Counted from the stretch's first letter, positions 1 to 7,744 are shown. The stretch is 64,000 bases of DNA from Dehalococcoides mccartyi (GCF_001889305.1 NZ_CP013074.1:248001-312000); one strand, 5' to 3'. Notes: generated from the sequence alone by a model not told the origin. Made by a program: numbers and translations.

Positions 1-353
1 TAATCTGTGTACAACTCGGCAAAAACCGGTTCTATCATCTCCCTGAATTCATGAAGAACGGTGTTTTCTATGCCACTTTTTGTATCGCCTTTTTTGTAAT
101 AGATGTTTCTCTTATCATCAAAGACGTCATGATAGCCCCTTATATTTTGGGGGAAATTCTTACTTTCGACGCCATTAACGTAAACACCGCATGCCGAAGC
201 GATAGCTCGAAGTGTTCTTATGTCCGGCGGTAAATCCCGCAGGTAAATCTTGCGAAATTCTTGAGCCTTATCTTCCTCGGATGCATTTGAGGGTGAGCCG
301 TATTTTTTTACAATGTACTCACAAAAATAGCGCAGGTCGCTAAAACTTTTCAA
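1..353 (-). CDS. ImmA/IrrE-like metallopeptidase, partial (cut by window edge)
   Basis: An open frame runs on the minus strand from a TTG at 353 off the left edge. It is preceded by GGAGG at 361-365 and begins 4 nt after the stop of the XRE gene, so it is probably translationally coupled. About 117 residues are visible. Near the end they contain a Leu-His-Glu-Phe-Arg-Glu segment that resembles the zinc-binding helix of ImmA/IrrE peptidases, although the second His of HExxH is replaced. Peptidases of this family are usually encoded beside an XRE repressor and cleave it on induction. Assignment rests on one motif and on context. Confidence 0.55.
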   Translation of the reverse strand, partial: MKSFSDLRYFCEYIVKKYGSPSNASEEDKAQEFRKIYLRDLPPDIRTLRAIASACGVYVNGVESKNFPQNIRGYHDVFDDKRNIYYKKGDTKSGIENTVLHEFREMIEPVFAELYTD

Positions 354-356
354 AGA

Positions 357-752
357 CTATCCTCCAGGTAAAAGCTTCTTACCGGTTGCTTTCTCGTACA
401 TCTCGACAATGAAACGCTTCACATCGGTAGTAAGCCCACCCTTGATGCGGGTACCTGATTTATACCTGGGATCGTTCATTACGTAGTTGAAGGCCATCTC
501 GATTTCATCATTCTCACTTATAGAGATGTCTTCATCTTTCAGGTACCCGGCAGCCTTGAGTAGATCCCTCACCGGCACATCATAGACAGGAGCGAGCTTC
601 TTCAGGATATCTGCGCCCGGTATAGGTCGCTGGCCGCGTTCGATGAGTCCCAGGTATGAGTTCGAGACGCCGGACTGCTGTTCAACTTCCCGCAGTGATA
701 GCCTCTTCTCAACCCTCAAGGTACGGAGATATTCACCGAAGTTCTCCACCAT
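357..752 (-). CDS. XRE-family transcriptional regulator (element repressor candidate)
   Basis: A 131-aa protein with an N-terminal Cro/CI-type helix-turn-helix (about residues 7-62: LRTLRVEKRLSLREVEQ, then GVSNSYLGLIERG). The C-terminal 65 residues are acidic and of unknown fold. The gene is divergent from a second XRE gene at 911 and is followed at once by an ImmA-like gene, which is the layout of a phage or ICE lysogeny switch. A strong ribosome binding site (AGGAGGTGAGG on the minus strand) precedes the ATG. It probably represses the divergent promoters at 776-878. Confidence 0.85.
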   Translation of the reverse strand: MVENFGEYLRTLRVEKRLSLREVEQQSGVSNSYLGLIERGQRPIPGADILKKLAPVYDVPVRDLLKAAGYLKDEDISISENDEIEMAFNYVMNDPRYKSGTRIKGGLTTDVKRFIVEMYEKATGKKLLPGG

Positions 753-775
753 AGCTCCTCACCTCCTTTTAAAAC

Positions 776-804
776 ATAATAGCACTTTTTGTATACCAAG
801 TCAA
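776..804 (-). promoter_or_regulatory. Promoter of the leftward XRE gene
   Basis: On the minus strand TTGACT (799-804) and TATTAT (776-781) are separated by 17 bp, a near-consensus sigma-70 promoter about 25 nt upstream of the start codon. Its spacer contains TTGGTATAC, a 9-mer that recurs in inverted orientation in the opposing promoter. Confidence 0.65.
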
Positions 805-877
805 ACACTAATGTCATCAATATGCTATCTACAGTGACATTTATCTATTGACAATATATGAATAGCCTTTGGTATAC
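791..877. promoter_or_regulatory. Candidate operator repeats between divergent regulators
   Basis: TTGGTATAC occurs on the minus strand at 791-799 and on the plus strand at 869-877, overlapping the core of each divergent promoter. Between them, AATGTCA (810-816) and TGACATT (836-842) form a second inverted pair. Symmetric placement over both promoters is what a bistable repressor switch needs. Binding is inferred, not shown. Confidence 0.5.
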
Positions 878-878
878 T
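848..878 (+). promoter_or_regulatory. Promoter of the rightward XRE gene and early operon
   Basis: TTGACA at 848-853 and TATACT at 873-878 are separated by 19 bp, slightly long, about 30 nt before the ATG at 911. The -10 overlaps one copy of the TTGGTATAC repeat, so occupancy by a repressor would block it. Confidence 0.5.
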
Positions 879-910
879 ACAGAAAGCGTAATGAGTTCTG
901 AGGTATCTCT

Positions 911-1153
911 ATGGTTAAGGTAAAGTTGAACCGGGTCGCTTTTGAAGTTGCCATGTCGAGGAAAAACCTCTCTCAGCGTGACCTCGCAGAGAAGATAGGC
1001 TTTTCCCGTAGTCATTTGTCTCACATCATCAACGGGAGACGAGAGCCCTCGCCGGTTTTAAGACGCCTTATCCTAGAGCATTTACCCGAATACACTTTCG
1101 ATGACCTGTTTGTCATTGAGGAGAATGGCGGCAATGTCCGAACCAACGATTAG
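911..1153 (+). CDS. Small XRE-family regulator (Cro-like)
   Basis: An 80-aa protein that is almost entirely one helix-turn-helix domain (SQRDLAEKIGFSRSHLSHII followed by NGRREPSP, about residues 21-50). It starts the rightward transcript and is divergent from the larger XRE gene, so it occupies the Cro position of a phage-like switch. Its size leaves no room for a sensing domain. It may repress the leftward promoter or activate the rightward operon. Confidence 0.8.
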   Translation: MVKVKLNRVAFEVAMSRKNLSQRDLAEKIGFSRSHLSHIINGRREPSPVLRRLILEHLPEYTFDDLFVIEENGGNVRTND

Positions 1154-1355
1154 CGATTTCGATAATAGTCTGCGGATCCTAGCACGGATAATTGCCCAAG
1201 CATATTTGAAAGATTTAGCTAAGAAACCAGTAAAAACGTCATGCGATTCAAATATTACGAAGGAGGACGACAATGCCAATCAAAGGTGTGACCGGAGTGG
1301 TGAGGCTTCCCCGCCTGGGAAAATTAAGGCTGGGAGTAAAGAAAGAAAATGCTAG
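1134..1355 (+). CDS. Small hypothetical protein, doubtful
   Basis: A 73-aa frame begins at ATG 1134 behind GAGGAG at about 1118. It overlaps the end of the preceding XRE gene by 20 nt and the start of the next gene by 83 nt in another frame. The first 40 residues look protein-like (helical, ending in AYLKDLAKKPVK). The overlapping tail is low complexity. The long overlap with a gene that has a strong ribosome binding site makes the C-terminal part suspect. No function is recognised. Confidence 0.3.
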   Translation: MSEPTISDFDNSLRILARIIAQAYLKDLAKKPVKTSCDSNITKEDDNANQRCDRSGEASPPGKIKAGSKERKC

Positions 1356-2253
1356 CGGAATATCTTACCCCTGCCCGACGGATCATTTTGTCTGCCCGGA
1401 AGAGGTCAAGAAGGTTTTTGGTGAAAAGCCTAAAGAGTTGCGAATTATGTTCCCTACCGATGACCAGACTCAATGGGCTAGCCAGTATTTAAGATGTTAC
1501 TCGGCATCGAGAGGACTCGTTTGCCGCGGCGACGGTGAAACGGCAGTCGCCAAGGTTGACACCCGTACCGGTGAGATTGCCAACAGAGATTCTGTTGAGA
1601 CGGAAATGAAGGAAATCACCTGTAATCCGGCCAAGTGTACCTTCTATCAAGTAGCACGGTGCCGCCGAGTAATGAACCTACAATTCCTTTTGCCTGACTG
1701 TCCCGGCTTCGGCGTTTACCAGCTCGATACCAGCTCCTTTTATTCTATTGTAAATGTTAATTCCAGCCTTGAACTGATTCGCGGTACCTGCGGCAGACTA
1801 TCAATGATCCCGCTGTCACTCAAACTTGTTGAACAGGAAGTACAGCCGGAAGGAAAGAAAAAGACGGTCCGGGTCCTCAGCATGACAGCGCCGTTTTCAT
1901 TGGTCGAAATCCAACGATACGCACAAATTCCACCCGGGCAGGTCTTACTCCTACCTCCGCCCGACAATGAAGCACCTGATGATCTTTTTCCGGACGAAAT
2001 CCTGGGTAAAGAAGAACCTGCGAAGACAATTTTGGGTTCGGACAAAGATTTAATGCTGCTCTGGGACCGTGTCAAGAGTAAGGTCTGGCAAATGAACATG
2101 CAGGATTACCAAGTATCAAACTGGTTTCAAAAGAACTGTAACCTTGATGTCCATATAACCGATTTTGATCTTTTGACACCTCCGAACAGGATTAAGGCCG
2201 AGTACTTGGAAAACTTCTTGAAGACCTTGGAACGATATACAGATCGCAGCTAG
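1273..2253 (+). CDS. Gp3-like recombination directionality factor family protein
   Basis: A 326-aa protein preceded by GAAGGAGG 8 nt before the ATG. The opening MPIKGVTGVVRLPRLGKLRL, the following CPTDHFVCPEEV and the LRIMFPTDD segment match my recollection of the phage Gp3/RDF family, which is often annotated as hydrolase or metal-binding protein. It has scattered Cys residues (CNPAKCTFYQVARCRR, about residues 118-133) that could bind zinc. Known members switch serine integrases from integration to excision. No serine integrase is visible here, so the partner may lie left of the window or the protein may have another role. Family by recall: moderate to good confidence. Confidence 0.65.
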   Translation: MPIKGVTGVVRLPRLGKLRLGVKKENASGISYPCPTDHFVCPEEVKKVFGEKPKELRIMFPTDDQTQWASQYLRCYSASRGLVCRGDGETAVAKVDTRTGEIANRDSVETEMKEITCNPAKCTFYQVARCRRVMNLQFLLPDCPGFGVYQLDTSSFYSIVNVNSSLELIRGTCGRLSMIPLSLKLVEQEVQPEGKKKTVRVLSMTAPFSLVEIQRYAQIPPGQVLLLPPPDNEAPDDLFPDEILGKEEPAKTILGSDKDLMLLWDRVKSKVWQMNMQDYQVSNWFQKNCNLDVHITDFDLLTPPNRIKAEYLENFLKTLERYTDRS

Positions 2254-2302
2254 AACACAGGATTCTAATCACCTCGTAGAAAAGCGTTCCTGAAGGATTG
2301 CC

Positions 2303-4498
2303 ATGACTGAACTTGTTTTTTCAGAAGCTGTTCCGCAACTCCTGGCTGAGCATCTTACTCATCTAAGTGAAGGAAGCGGTATTAGTCTCGATGTCATCAA
2401 AGAAAGAGGCTACCGGAGCATACTCGGTAAAGACGAGCTTGCCAAAGCGGGGTTTACCTCGTCTCAGCAGAGAACTACCGGTATCCTCATTCCCCTGTGG
2501 GGAGTTGATGGCGGGGAGGTAGGCTATCAGTACCGCCCGGATAACCCCCGTTCGGATTCAAGGCAACGGCCAGTAAAATACGAGTCTCCTGTCGGCTCAT
2601 CGAATCATTTAGATTGTCCTCCTCGTTGCAAACAGATGCTCGGGGATCCAAAAACACCGCTGTGGATAACTGAAGGCTCCAAGAAAGCCGATGCCTTGGC
2701 TACACACGGTGCCTGCGTGATTTCGCTTACCGGTGTCTGGGGCTTCAAGGGTAAAAATGAGTTCGGTGCTATTACTATACTTTCGGACTGGGACCGCGTT
2801 GCTATTAAAGATCGGTTAGTCTATCTCGCCTTCGACTCTGACATTGTCTCCAAGGAGATGGTACGAAAAGCCCTCGAACACTTGGGCGAACATCTCAACC
2901 GCAAAGGTGCCACTATTCTGGTCGTTTATCTTCCTCAAGAAGGTAATCAGAAAGTTGGCATCGATGATTATCTGCTTAACCATACACTTGAAGAAGCCCG
3001 GAAACTGGCGACTGATTTCAAGATTGATGATACAGCGAGCAGAGAGCGATTCGTCCCGGGCTTTGTCCTGCATGACGGCACCGTAGGCGAGATGGTAGTT
3101 AGCAAAGAGGATGAGCGTGCCTTTATCATTGTTGTCAACGGCTCGGTGCGCAAGGTCTTTCGTTACGAGACACCCAAGGCTATATATCTTCCCACCGACG
3201 ATCCCCTAGTAACCGAGGTCGTCCACTTTGCCCCCACTGCCACCCCTTATGATTCACAGGCACGTTTGTTTGAAGAGATACGGAGTTTTGTTCACAAGTA
3301 TCTCGAATTGCCGGCTGACTTCGAAGAAATCTCTTCTCTCTACGTGCTTCTTACCTGGGTATATGAGTTTGCTCCCTCAATACCTTACCTACGGGTAATA
3401 GGCGATTGGGGTACCGGCAAGACACGGTTTCTACAGGTGGTAGGCAGTATCTGCTTCAGGCCGACATTCGCGTCGGGAGCTACCACGCCAGCACCGATAT
3501 TCCGCATTCTGGAGCAGTTCCGGGGGACTCTTGTCTTGGATGAAGCCGACTTCAAGGATTCTTCATCCTGGGTGGAGATGGTCAAACTCTTGAACAACGG
3601 TTACCGGCCGGGTATGCCCGTACTCAGGGCAGACAAAGAAAATGGCAAGTGGTTTCCTCGGAGCTACCAGGTGTTTGGTCCGAAACTTATCGCTACCCGC
3701 TTCCCTTTCAAAGACGAGGCGCTGGAAAGCAGATGCCTAACCTCCGAGATGATGTCGCTGACGCGCGATGATATTCCCAGGGTACTACCGCCGACTTTCG
3801 ATAAAGAGATAGATGATCTGAGGGCGAAATTATTGACCTTCCGGCTGGCGAACCTGATTAAGCTCAAGGGTAAAACCTTCGGCAATGACCTGCTGGAACC
3901 TAATCTTCAACCCCGCTTACAGGAGATTCTCATACCGCTCAAAGCGATGCTTAATGGCGACCGCTCCATGGTCGAAGCAATCACCGGCTTCGTTCACCGT
4001 CTCCAGGACAGCCTCTTTATACGAAGAAGAGAGAGCGCCCCAGGCCGAGTACTGGCGGCGCTGATGGAGCTTCATGAAGAAGGCAAAGAACTAACGTCTG
4101 AAAACGTGGCCAGGAAAGCCAATGAAACTGACGATGAAGTAGAGCAACTCAGTGCGGAAAAGGTTGGCAGAATGACGAAGCGATTGGGTTTTGCCAAAGA
4201 GCGGACTGGGAAGTCACGGCAACGCCTTATCTGCTGGGATGAGAACAGAGTTACCAAACTAATAGGGTCCTACGGGTTGCAGATGGCTCTTCCATTATCC
4301 CAGGAAAAACCGTCCGAACCGTCCTTACTGTCCGCTTTAGCTACAAAACAGGCGGACAGTAATAAAGGGGGCTCCGTATACCGTCCGCCATACTGTCCGC
4401 CAAAAACTGAAGCTGACTCAAGCGTGGGGGCGGACAGTAGGACAGAGCGGACAGTAACTGACGATAGATTAACAAAGGAGGCAAGTGGCGGTGAGTAA
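2303..4498 (+). CDS. Primase-helicase-like replication protein (DUF3854/Toprim N-terminus, P-loop C-terminus)
   Basis: A 731-aa protein. Residues about 20-250 resemble the DUF3854 Toprim-like primase region (LWITEGSKKADAL near 120 and YLAFDSD near 175, supplying the acidic metal-binding positions). Residues about 350-560 hold a helicase-like P-loop domain with GDWGTGKTR near 370 and TLVLDEADF near 412 as Walker A and B. The final 65 residues are Pro/Ser/Thr/Glu-rich and look disordered. The DNA encoding that tail contains five iteron-like repeats. The likely role is replication initiation of the excised element. The start ATG is preceded by GAAGGA. Confidence 0.75.
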   Translation: MTELVFSEAVPQLLAEHLTHLSEGSGISLDVIKERGYRSILGKDELAKAGFTSSQQRTTGILIPLWGVDGGEVGYQYRPDNPRSDSRQRPVKYESPVGSSNHLDCPPRCKQMLGDPKTPLWITEGSKKADALATHGACVISLTGVWGFKGKNEFGAITILSDWDRVAIKDRLVYLAFDSDIVSKEMVRKALEHLGEHLNRKGATILVVYLPQEGNQKVGIDDYLLNHTLEEARKLATDFKIDDTASRERFVPGFVLHDGTVGEMVVSKEDERAFIIVVNGSVRKVFRYETPKAIYLPTDDPLVTEVVHFAPTATPYDSQARLFEEIRSFVHKYLELPADFEEISSLYVLLTWVYEFAPSIPYLRVIGDWGTGKTRFLQVVGSICFRPTFASGATTPAPIFRILEQFRGTLVLDEADFKDSSSWVEMVKLLNNGYRPGMPVLRADKENGKWFPRSYQVFGPKLIATRFPFKDEALESRCLTSEMMSLTRDDIPRVLPPTFDKEIDDLRAKLLTFRLANLIKLKGKTFGNDLLEPNLQPRLQEILIPLKAMLNGDRSMVEAITGFVHRLQDSLFIRRRESAPGRVLAALMELHEEGKELTSENVARKANETDDEVEQLSAEKVGRMTKRLGFAKERTGKSRQRLICWDENRVTKLIGSYGLQMALPLSQEKPSEPSLLSALATKQADSNKGGSVYRPPYCPPKTEADSSVGADSRTERTVTDDRLTKEASGGE
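4326..4456. repeat. Five 10-bp iteron-like repeats (GCGGACAGTA), candidate origin
   Basis: GCGGACAGTA occurs five times in 131 bp: inverted at 4326-4335, direct at 4352-4361, inverted at 4391-4400, direct at 4430-4439 and direct at 4447-4456. The first two and the next two form inverted pairs with 11-bp arms. All lie in the low-complexity 3' end of the primase-helicase gene. Clustered repeats inside or beside a replication gene are the usual architecture of plasmid and phage origins. The origin role is inferred. Confidence 0.6.
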
Positions 4499-4784
4499 AA
4501 AGGAAAAGAGGACGCTCTATGAATGTGCTCACGCGCGAGTGAGAAACGGAAGAATTTGTTGCGATAAAGAATACCCATTATCGCAGGCATCGCCAGACGG
4601 TAGCTTGGACATCCAGCACTTAGCGGAGGGGAAGGCCTTGGCGCCAAAAATCTGCCAGCAATGCCTCAACTTCGACCGCATTGGGCCACCGGTGCCTGAA
4701 GAGGAAAGAGGCTGGCTCAAGGTAAAGGGGGTAGGGAAACATGATAGGAATCATCGGCAAGCTTTACGAGAAGCTTTGGCGTAA
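4491..4784 (+). CDS. Small Cys-containing hypothetical protein
   Basis: About 97 aa from GTG 4491, chosen because AAAGGAGG at 4475-4482 is 8 nt upstream (the GTG at 4485 is too close). It overlaps the primase-helicase gene by 8 nt. Cysteines occur as CAHARVRNGRICC near the N-terminus and CQQC near residue 61, a possible zinc site. The C-terminus is basic. It lies among replication genes and may bind nucleic acid. No family is recognised. Confidence 0.65.
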   Translation: MSKKEKRTLYECAHARVRNGRICCDKEYPLSQASPDGSLDIQHLAEGKALAPKICQQCLNFDRIGPPVPEEERGWLKVKGVGKHDRNHRQALREALA

Positions 4785-4962
4785 GGTGGGCGGTAAGCCC
4801 TGGACGGAGATCGTCCGGGAAGACCAGAAGGCTTCACCACTTTTGTATTTACTCATCTTCATGGGGTTGGGAATACTGGTGGCCAGACTGGCAGGTAAAA
4901 ACTGGTGGCAGATACTGGTCGGGTTTTTGCTTGGCATAATTTGCGGACATTTCTGGTGGTAA
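4741..4962 (+). CDS. Small two-span membrane protein
   Basis: A 73-aa protein with a charged N-terminal half and two hydrophobic segments (about residues 32-50 and 54-70, ending GFLLGIICGHFWW). The start lies inside the preceding gene (44-nt overlap) behind GGGGGTAGGG. The downstream J-domain gene begins 5 nt after its stop, so all three are co-translated. No family is recognised. It might anchor replication proteins to the membrane, by context only. Confidence 0.6.
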   Translation: MIGIIGKLYEKLWRKVGGKPWTEIVREDQKASPLLYLLIFMGLGILVARLAGKNWWQILVGFLLGIICGHFWW

Positions 4963-4966
4963 AGCC

Positions 4967-5314
4967 GTGGAAGACCAGGTAAAGAAAGCACAAAAGAGGA
5001 TGGCAGAAGCAACGGCAGATATGATGTCGGGATGGTTAAACCAGATGTTGCAAGGAATGTGTAACGATCCGGTATTGGGAGAGCTTTGGTCAGCCATGAA
5101 GATGGGTAATCAATCTTCTCGTTCTGTCGGTATAGATTCCTACCAGGTGCTTGGTCTGGACAAATCTGTTCCCGATGGCCAGGTTAAAAAGCGGTACCGG
5201 GAGCTGGTAGTAAGGCTGCATCCCGATACCGCCGGAGTACAGGGAACCGAGTTTCTCTTCCAGCTCGTGACAGCGGCCTATCAGCAAATTTCGAAAGAAA
5301 GGGGGTGGCGATGA
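4967..5314 (+). CDS. J-domain (DnaJ-like) protein
   Basis: A 115-aa protein from GTG 4967. Residues about 58-115 form a J domain: SYQVLGLDKSVPDGQVKKRY, then the HPD tripeptide at 85-87, then a final helix. The N-terminal 50 residues are helical. There is no G/F region, zinc-finger or substrate-binding domain, so it is a stand-alone J protein able to recruit host DnaK. Phage and plasmid J proteins often help remodel replication complexes. The neighbouring AAA+ ATPase and primase-helicase fit that role. Confidence 0.8.
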   Translation: MEDQVKKAQKRMAEATADMMSGWLNQMLQGMCNDPVLGELWSAMKMGNQSSRSVGIDSYQVLGLDKSVPDGQVKKRYRELVVRLHPDTAGVQGTEFLFQLVTAAYQQISKERGWR

Positions 5315-6237
5315 TGAAAGATGGTGACATGGAACTGATTATGGAGATAGCCAGGTTTGAGGCGTCAGTTGACATGGAGAAGGAATACCGGATTGGCTGG
5401 TCGTGGCGTCACGTTCGCATCTGGCCGGCAACGCTGAGCAGGTTATTTAAGGACGGTTATCTCGACAACGTCTTTCGTTCCAACTCCTTTACCGGGTACA
5501 AGCTCACGGAAAAAGCCAAAGCCATTATTCTAGCAAACCAGCAAGAATCTTCCGCCGGGCCTCAGCCAGAGCCGATGGTAAATCTTGGGGATGACCTCTT
5601 TACGGATATTATCGGGCATGAAGACGTTAAGGCTTTGCTTAAGGCTACCCTTCTGGCAGAAAAGCCTGTGCACGTCATGTTATCGGGGCCGCCTGCCCTG
5701 GCCAAGACTCTCTTCCTCTGGGACATCGAGCAGACCTTTGTTGAGCAAGCCATCTGGCTGGTCGGTTCAGCTACTTCCAAGGCGGGATTATGGGACCTAG
5801 TAGCCGAAAGAGAGCCGAAGATTTTATTGATTGATGAGATGGACAAAATGAACGCCGTTGATATGGCAGCCTTACTGACGATGATGGAAGGCGGCAGACT
5901 GGTCAGGGCCAAGAGAGGTCGAGAGCTCGACATCAACAATCCTCTCAAGGTCATTGCCGCCAGCAACCGGCTGGAGAAGTTATCCCCGGAGTTGCGTTCC
6001 CGTTTTGCTATCCGCAAGCTTAATCCCTACAGCCGCAGCGAATTCTTGACCGTGGTGAAAGGTGTAATGGTACATAAGGAAAACTTAACCAACGAACTAG
6101 CCGAGGAAATTGCGCGAAAACTGGATGGTCGAAGTCAGGATGTCAGGGACGCGATCCGCATCGCCCGGTTGGCGCCGCAAGTCGGTGTAGATAAAGCAAT
6201 CAATCTGTTACTGGGAGGTGTAACGGATTCAAGTTAA
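5311..6237 (+). CDS. AAA+ ATPase (MoxR/RuvB/MCM-like)
   Basis: About 308 aa. ATG 5311 overlaps the stop of the J-domain gene and follows AAAGGGGG at 5298-5305. Residues 1-90 look like a winged-helix module. Then comes an AAA+ core: Walker A GPPALAKT (about 126-133, with Ala where the family usually has Gly), Walker B ILLIDEMDKM (about 171-180), sensor-1 Asn in AASN (about 219) and an arginine-finger region LSPELRSRF. The acidic DEMDKM and the small C-terminal lid resemble MCM/MoxR/RuvB-type ATPases rather than FtsK/HerA packaging motors. The likely role is DNA or protein remodelling in replication. Confidence 0.8.
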   Translation: MMKDGDMELIMEIARFEASVDMEKEYRIGWSWRHVRIWPATLSRLFKDGYLDNVFRSNSFTGYKLTEKAKAIILANQQESSAGPQPEPMVNLGDDLFTDIIGHEDVKALLKATLLAEKPVHVMLSGPPALAKTLFLWDIEQTFVEQAIWLVGSATSKAGLWDLVAEREPKILLIDEMDKMNAVDMAALLTMMEGGRLVRAKRGRELDINNPLKVIAASNRLEKLSPELRSRFAIRKLNPYSRSEFLTVVKGVMVHKENLTNELAEEIARKLDGRSQDVRDAIRIARLAPQVGVDKAINLLLGGVTDSS

Positions 6238-6305
6238 GACTAGACCGGTGACCGGTCGGGAGACAAATTAGCTACGATTTCAAGGCTGGCAAGCGTGGTA
6301 AAAAC

Positions 6306-6396
6306 CAGACCATTTAGCTTCAAGTGGTCTGACCAGACAATAACCATCTCAGATATAAAGAATAAACCAGTGATAACCACCCTAGCTTTGGTGGTT
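6306..6396 (+). promoter_or_regulatory. Two hairpins in the 173-bp gap before the 6.4-22 kb operon
   Basis: The gap contains CAGACCA...TGGTCTG (6306-6312/6325-6331) and AACCACC...GGTGGTT (6375-6381/6390-6396). The second hairpin ends 5 nt before the AGGAGG at 6401, so it could modulate translation of the next gene or act as a weak transcript boundary between early and late regions. No clear promoter hexamers were found here. Confidence 0.4.
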
Positions 6397-6410
6397 GAAA
6401 AGGAGGAAAT

Positions 6411-7232
6411 GTGGATGACCAGTTTTTAGAAGAAGTTAAGAAACGCAAAGAGCAGGGGCAATCGGAAAGGCAGATGGCAACAGAACTCGGGGTGAGCCGC
6501 AGTAAGGTCCACAATGCTTTACAGGATCTCAAGCTATCGGATACAGGCACTTCCCTGGTGCCGGAAGACAAGCTGCGGGTAATTATCCGGGAAGAGCTGG
6601 AGCGGGTCCGTAACGGGGAGGAAGAAGAGGCAAAAACCAGCAGTGAGTTTCCCATCATACGCAAGATGGGCGGCGGCATGGAAATGATTGCTCCTGAAGC
6701 GGTGCTCAAGCACTACATGGGAGGCACTCCCGAAGGTGAGGTTGAGCTACGAGCCATCATGAAGTTCCGGGCAGCCATGCTCATGGTGATGGACCTGGTG
6801 AATATTCAGAAGGGTTCGGCTGAGGCTGACGCTAGACGTATGGAACCTATTCTAAGGCTGATGAAAGAGACACGGGAAGAGCAGGATGCGGCGGCAGCCA
6901 GGGCAAAGTCTTCCAGTGAGGAGATCGCCGAGCGAACCGCTCAGGCAACAGCGGGTCAACTATTTGGAGCAATCTCGCAGAGCAACACCCAGGTAAACAG
7001 CACACTGGCTCAGATCAAGCAGATGGTTGGGGGACAGGCGAACGACCCCTTCAGCCAGGTTGTAAGTATGCTCCAGTCCATGCAGCAGATGTCCCAGATG
7101 TTCGGTATGCCAATGCCCGGCATGATGCCGGGAGTGCCGCAGGGGGGCGGAATGCCCGGCAGTCAACCGCCGTCGGACCCGCAGCCGATTGAAAAACACA
7201 CCGCTAAAGAATGGGAGGAAAGAAATGTTTGA
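6411..7232 (+). CDS. HTH protein with Met/Gln/Pro-rich C-terminus
   Basis: A 273-aa protein from GTG 6411 behind AGGAGG (6401-6406). Residues 5-45 contain a helix-turn-helix (RQMATELGVSRSKVHNALQD) like resolvase/MarR-type DNA-binding tails. The middle is charged and helical. The end (about 200-260) is methionine-, glutamine- and proline-rich (MQQMSQMFGMPMPGMMPG). It opens the long 6.4-22 kb operon. It could be a regulator, a packaging or segregation adaptor, or a scaffold. Confidence 0.65.
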   Translation: MDDQFLEEVKKRKEQGQSERQMATELGVSRSKVHNALQDLKLSDTGTSLVPEDKLRVIIREELERVRNGEEEEAKTSSEFPIIRKMGGGMEMIAPEAVLKHYMGGTPEGEVELRAIMKFRAAMLMVMDLVNIQKGSAEADARRMEPILRLMKETREEQDAAAARAKSSSEEIAERTAQATAGQLFGAISQSNTQVNSTLAQIKQMVGGQANDPFSQVVSMLQSMQQMSQMFGMPMPGMMPGVPQGGGMPGSQPPSDPQPIEKHTAKEWEERNV

Positions 7233-7503
7233 TTTTATGCAAATGGCCAACTCACCCCAGGCAAGGGAGATGCTCTTCAAAATGATGAGCCGCCAGATGG
7301 GACAGTCTCCGCCGGACGTAAAAGAAGCGATCTCAAAAGTAGAGATTGCCATCAAGAGAAATGAGCGGGGTTTTGAGCTACGTCTCGGGAAAAGCGAGCA
7401 TCAGCAGGTCGAGAAGATGCTCCAGGAATCAACCGACAGCTGGATTGAAATGCTCAGCCGTGGCTTTCAGGCTGTCGGCTATAAGGTAAAAATCTATGAA
7501 TAG
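7225..7503 (+). CDS. Small hypothetical protein
   Basis: A 92-aa soluble helical protein from ATG 7225, chosen because GGGAGGAA lies 6-8 nt upstream. It overlaps the preceding gene by 8 nt. The N-terminus is methionine-rich (MFDFMQMANSPQAREMLFKM), then the chain is mixed charged. The chain ends GYKVKIYE. No family is recognised. Tight overlap with both neighbours indicates co-expression. Confidence 0.6.
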   Translation: MFDFMQMANSPQAREMLFKMMSRQMGQSPPDVKEAISKVEIAIKRNERGFELRLGKSEHQQVEKMLQESTDSWIEMLSRGFQAVGYKVKIYE

Positions 7504-7744
7504 CTGGTTTGCGCCTCTCCAGTGGCTGATATTCCTGTCACTCTGGAGAATGTCCTACGAGACTGCCAACGTTGGCAAACGCTCTGCAGTAGAGAAGAGC
7601 TTTCTGATCGAAAGGAATCCCACAGAGGAGGTGCAAAATCCCCGCGAGAAAGAATGGACGGAAAAGGCAGTCAAAAAGTATGCCGCTGCCCAAGAAAAGA
7701 AATGGCAGCGATGGAACGAAGCCATGTTTGAGAGGTCTGATTAA
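7496..7744 (+). CDS. Small single-span membrane protein
   Basis: An 82-aa protein with a hydrophobic N-terminal segment (WFAPLQWLIFLSLW, about residues 4-17) followed by a highly charged helical tail. It overlaps the preceding gene by 8 nt and shares TAATG with the next. The topology suggests a membrane-anchored cytoplasmic helix. No family is recognised. Confidence 0.55.
   Translation: MNSWFAPLQWLIFLSLWRMSYETANVGKRSAVEKSFLIERNPTEEVQNPREKEWTEKAVKKYAAAQEKKWQRWNEAMFERSD

Noticed and set aside
115-180. Frameshift in the ImmA-like gene
   Set aside because: A first reading with six C residues suggested a frameshift, but the sequence has five, and the frame is continuous to the window edge.
5311-6237. 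AAA+ ATPase as a DNA-packaging motor
   Set aside because: The motif set (DEMDKM, AASN sensor, RSRF) matches MoxR/MCM/RuvB-like ATPases, not FtsK/HerA or terminase.
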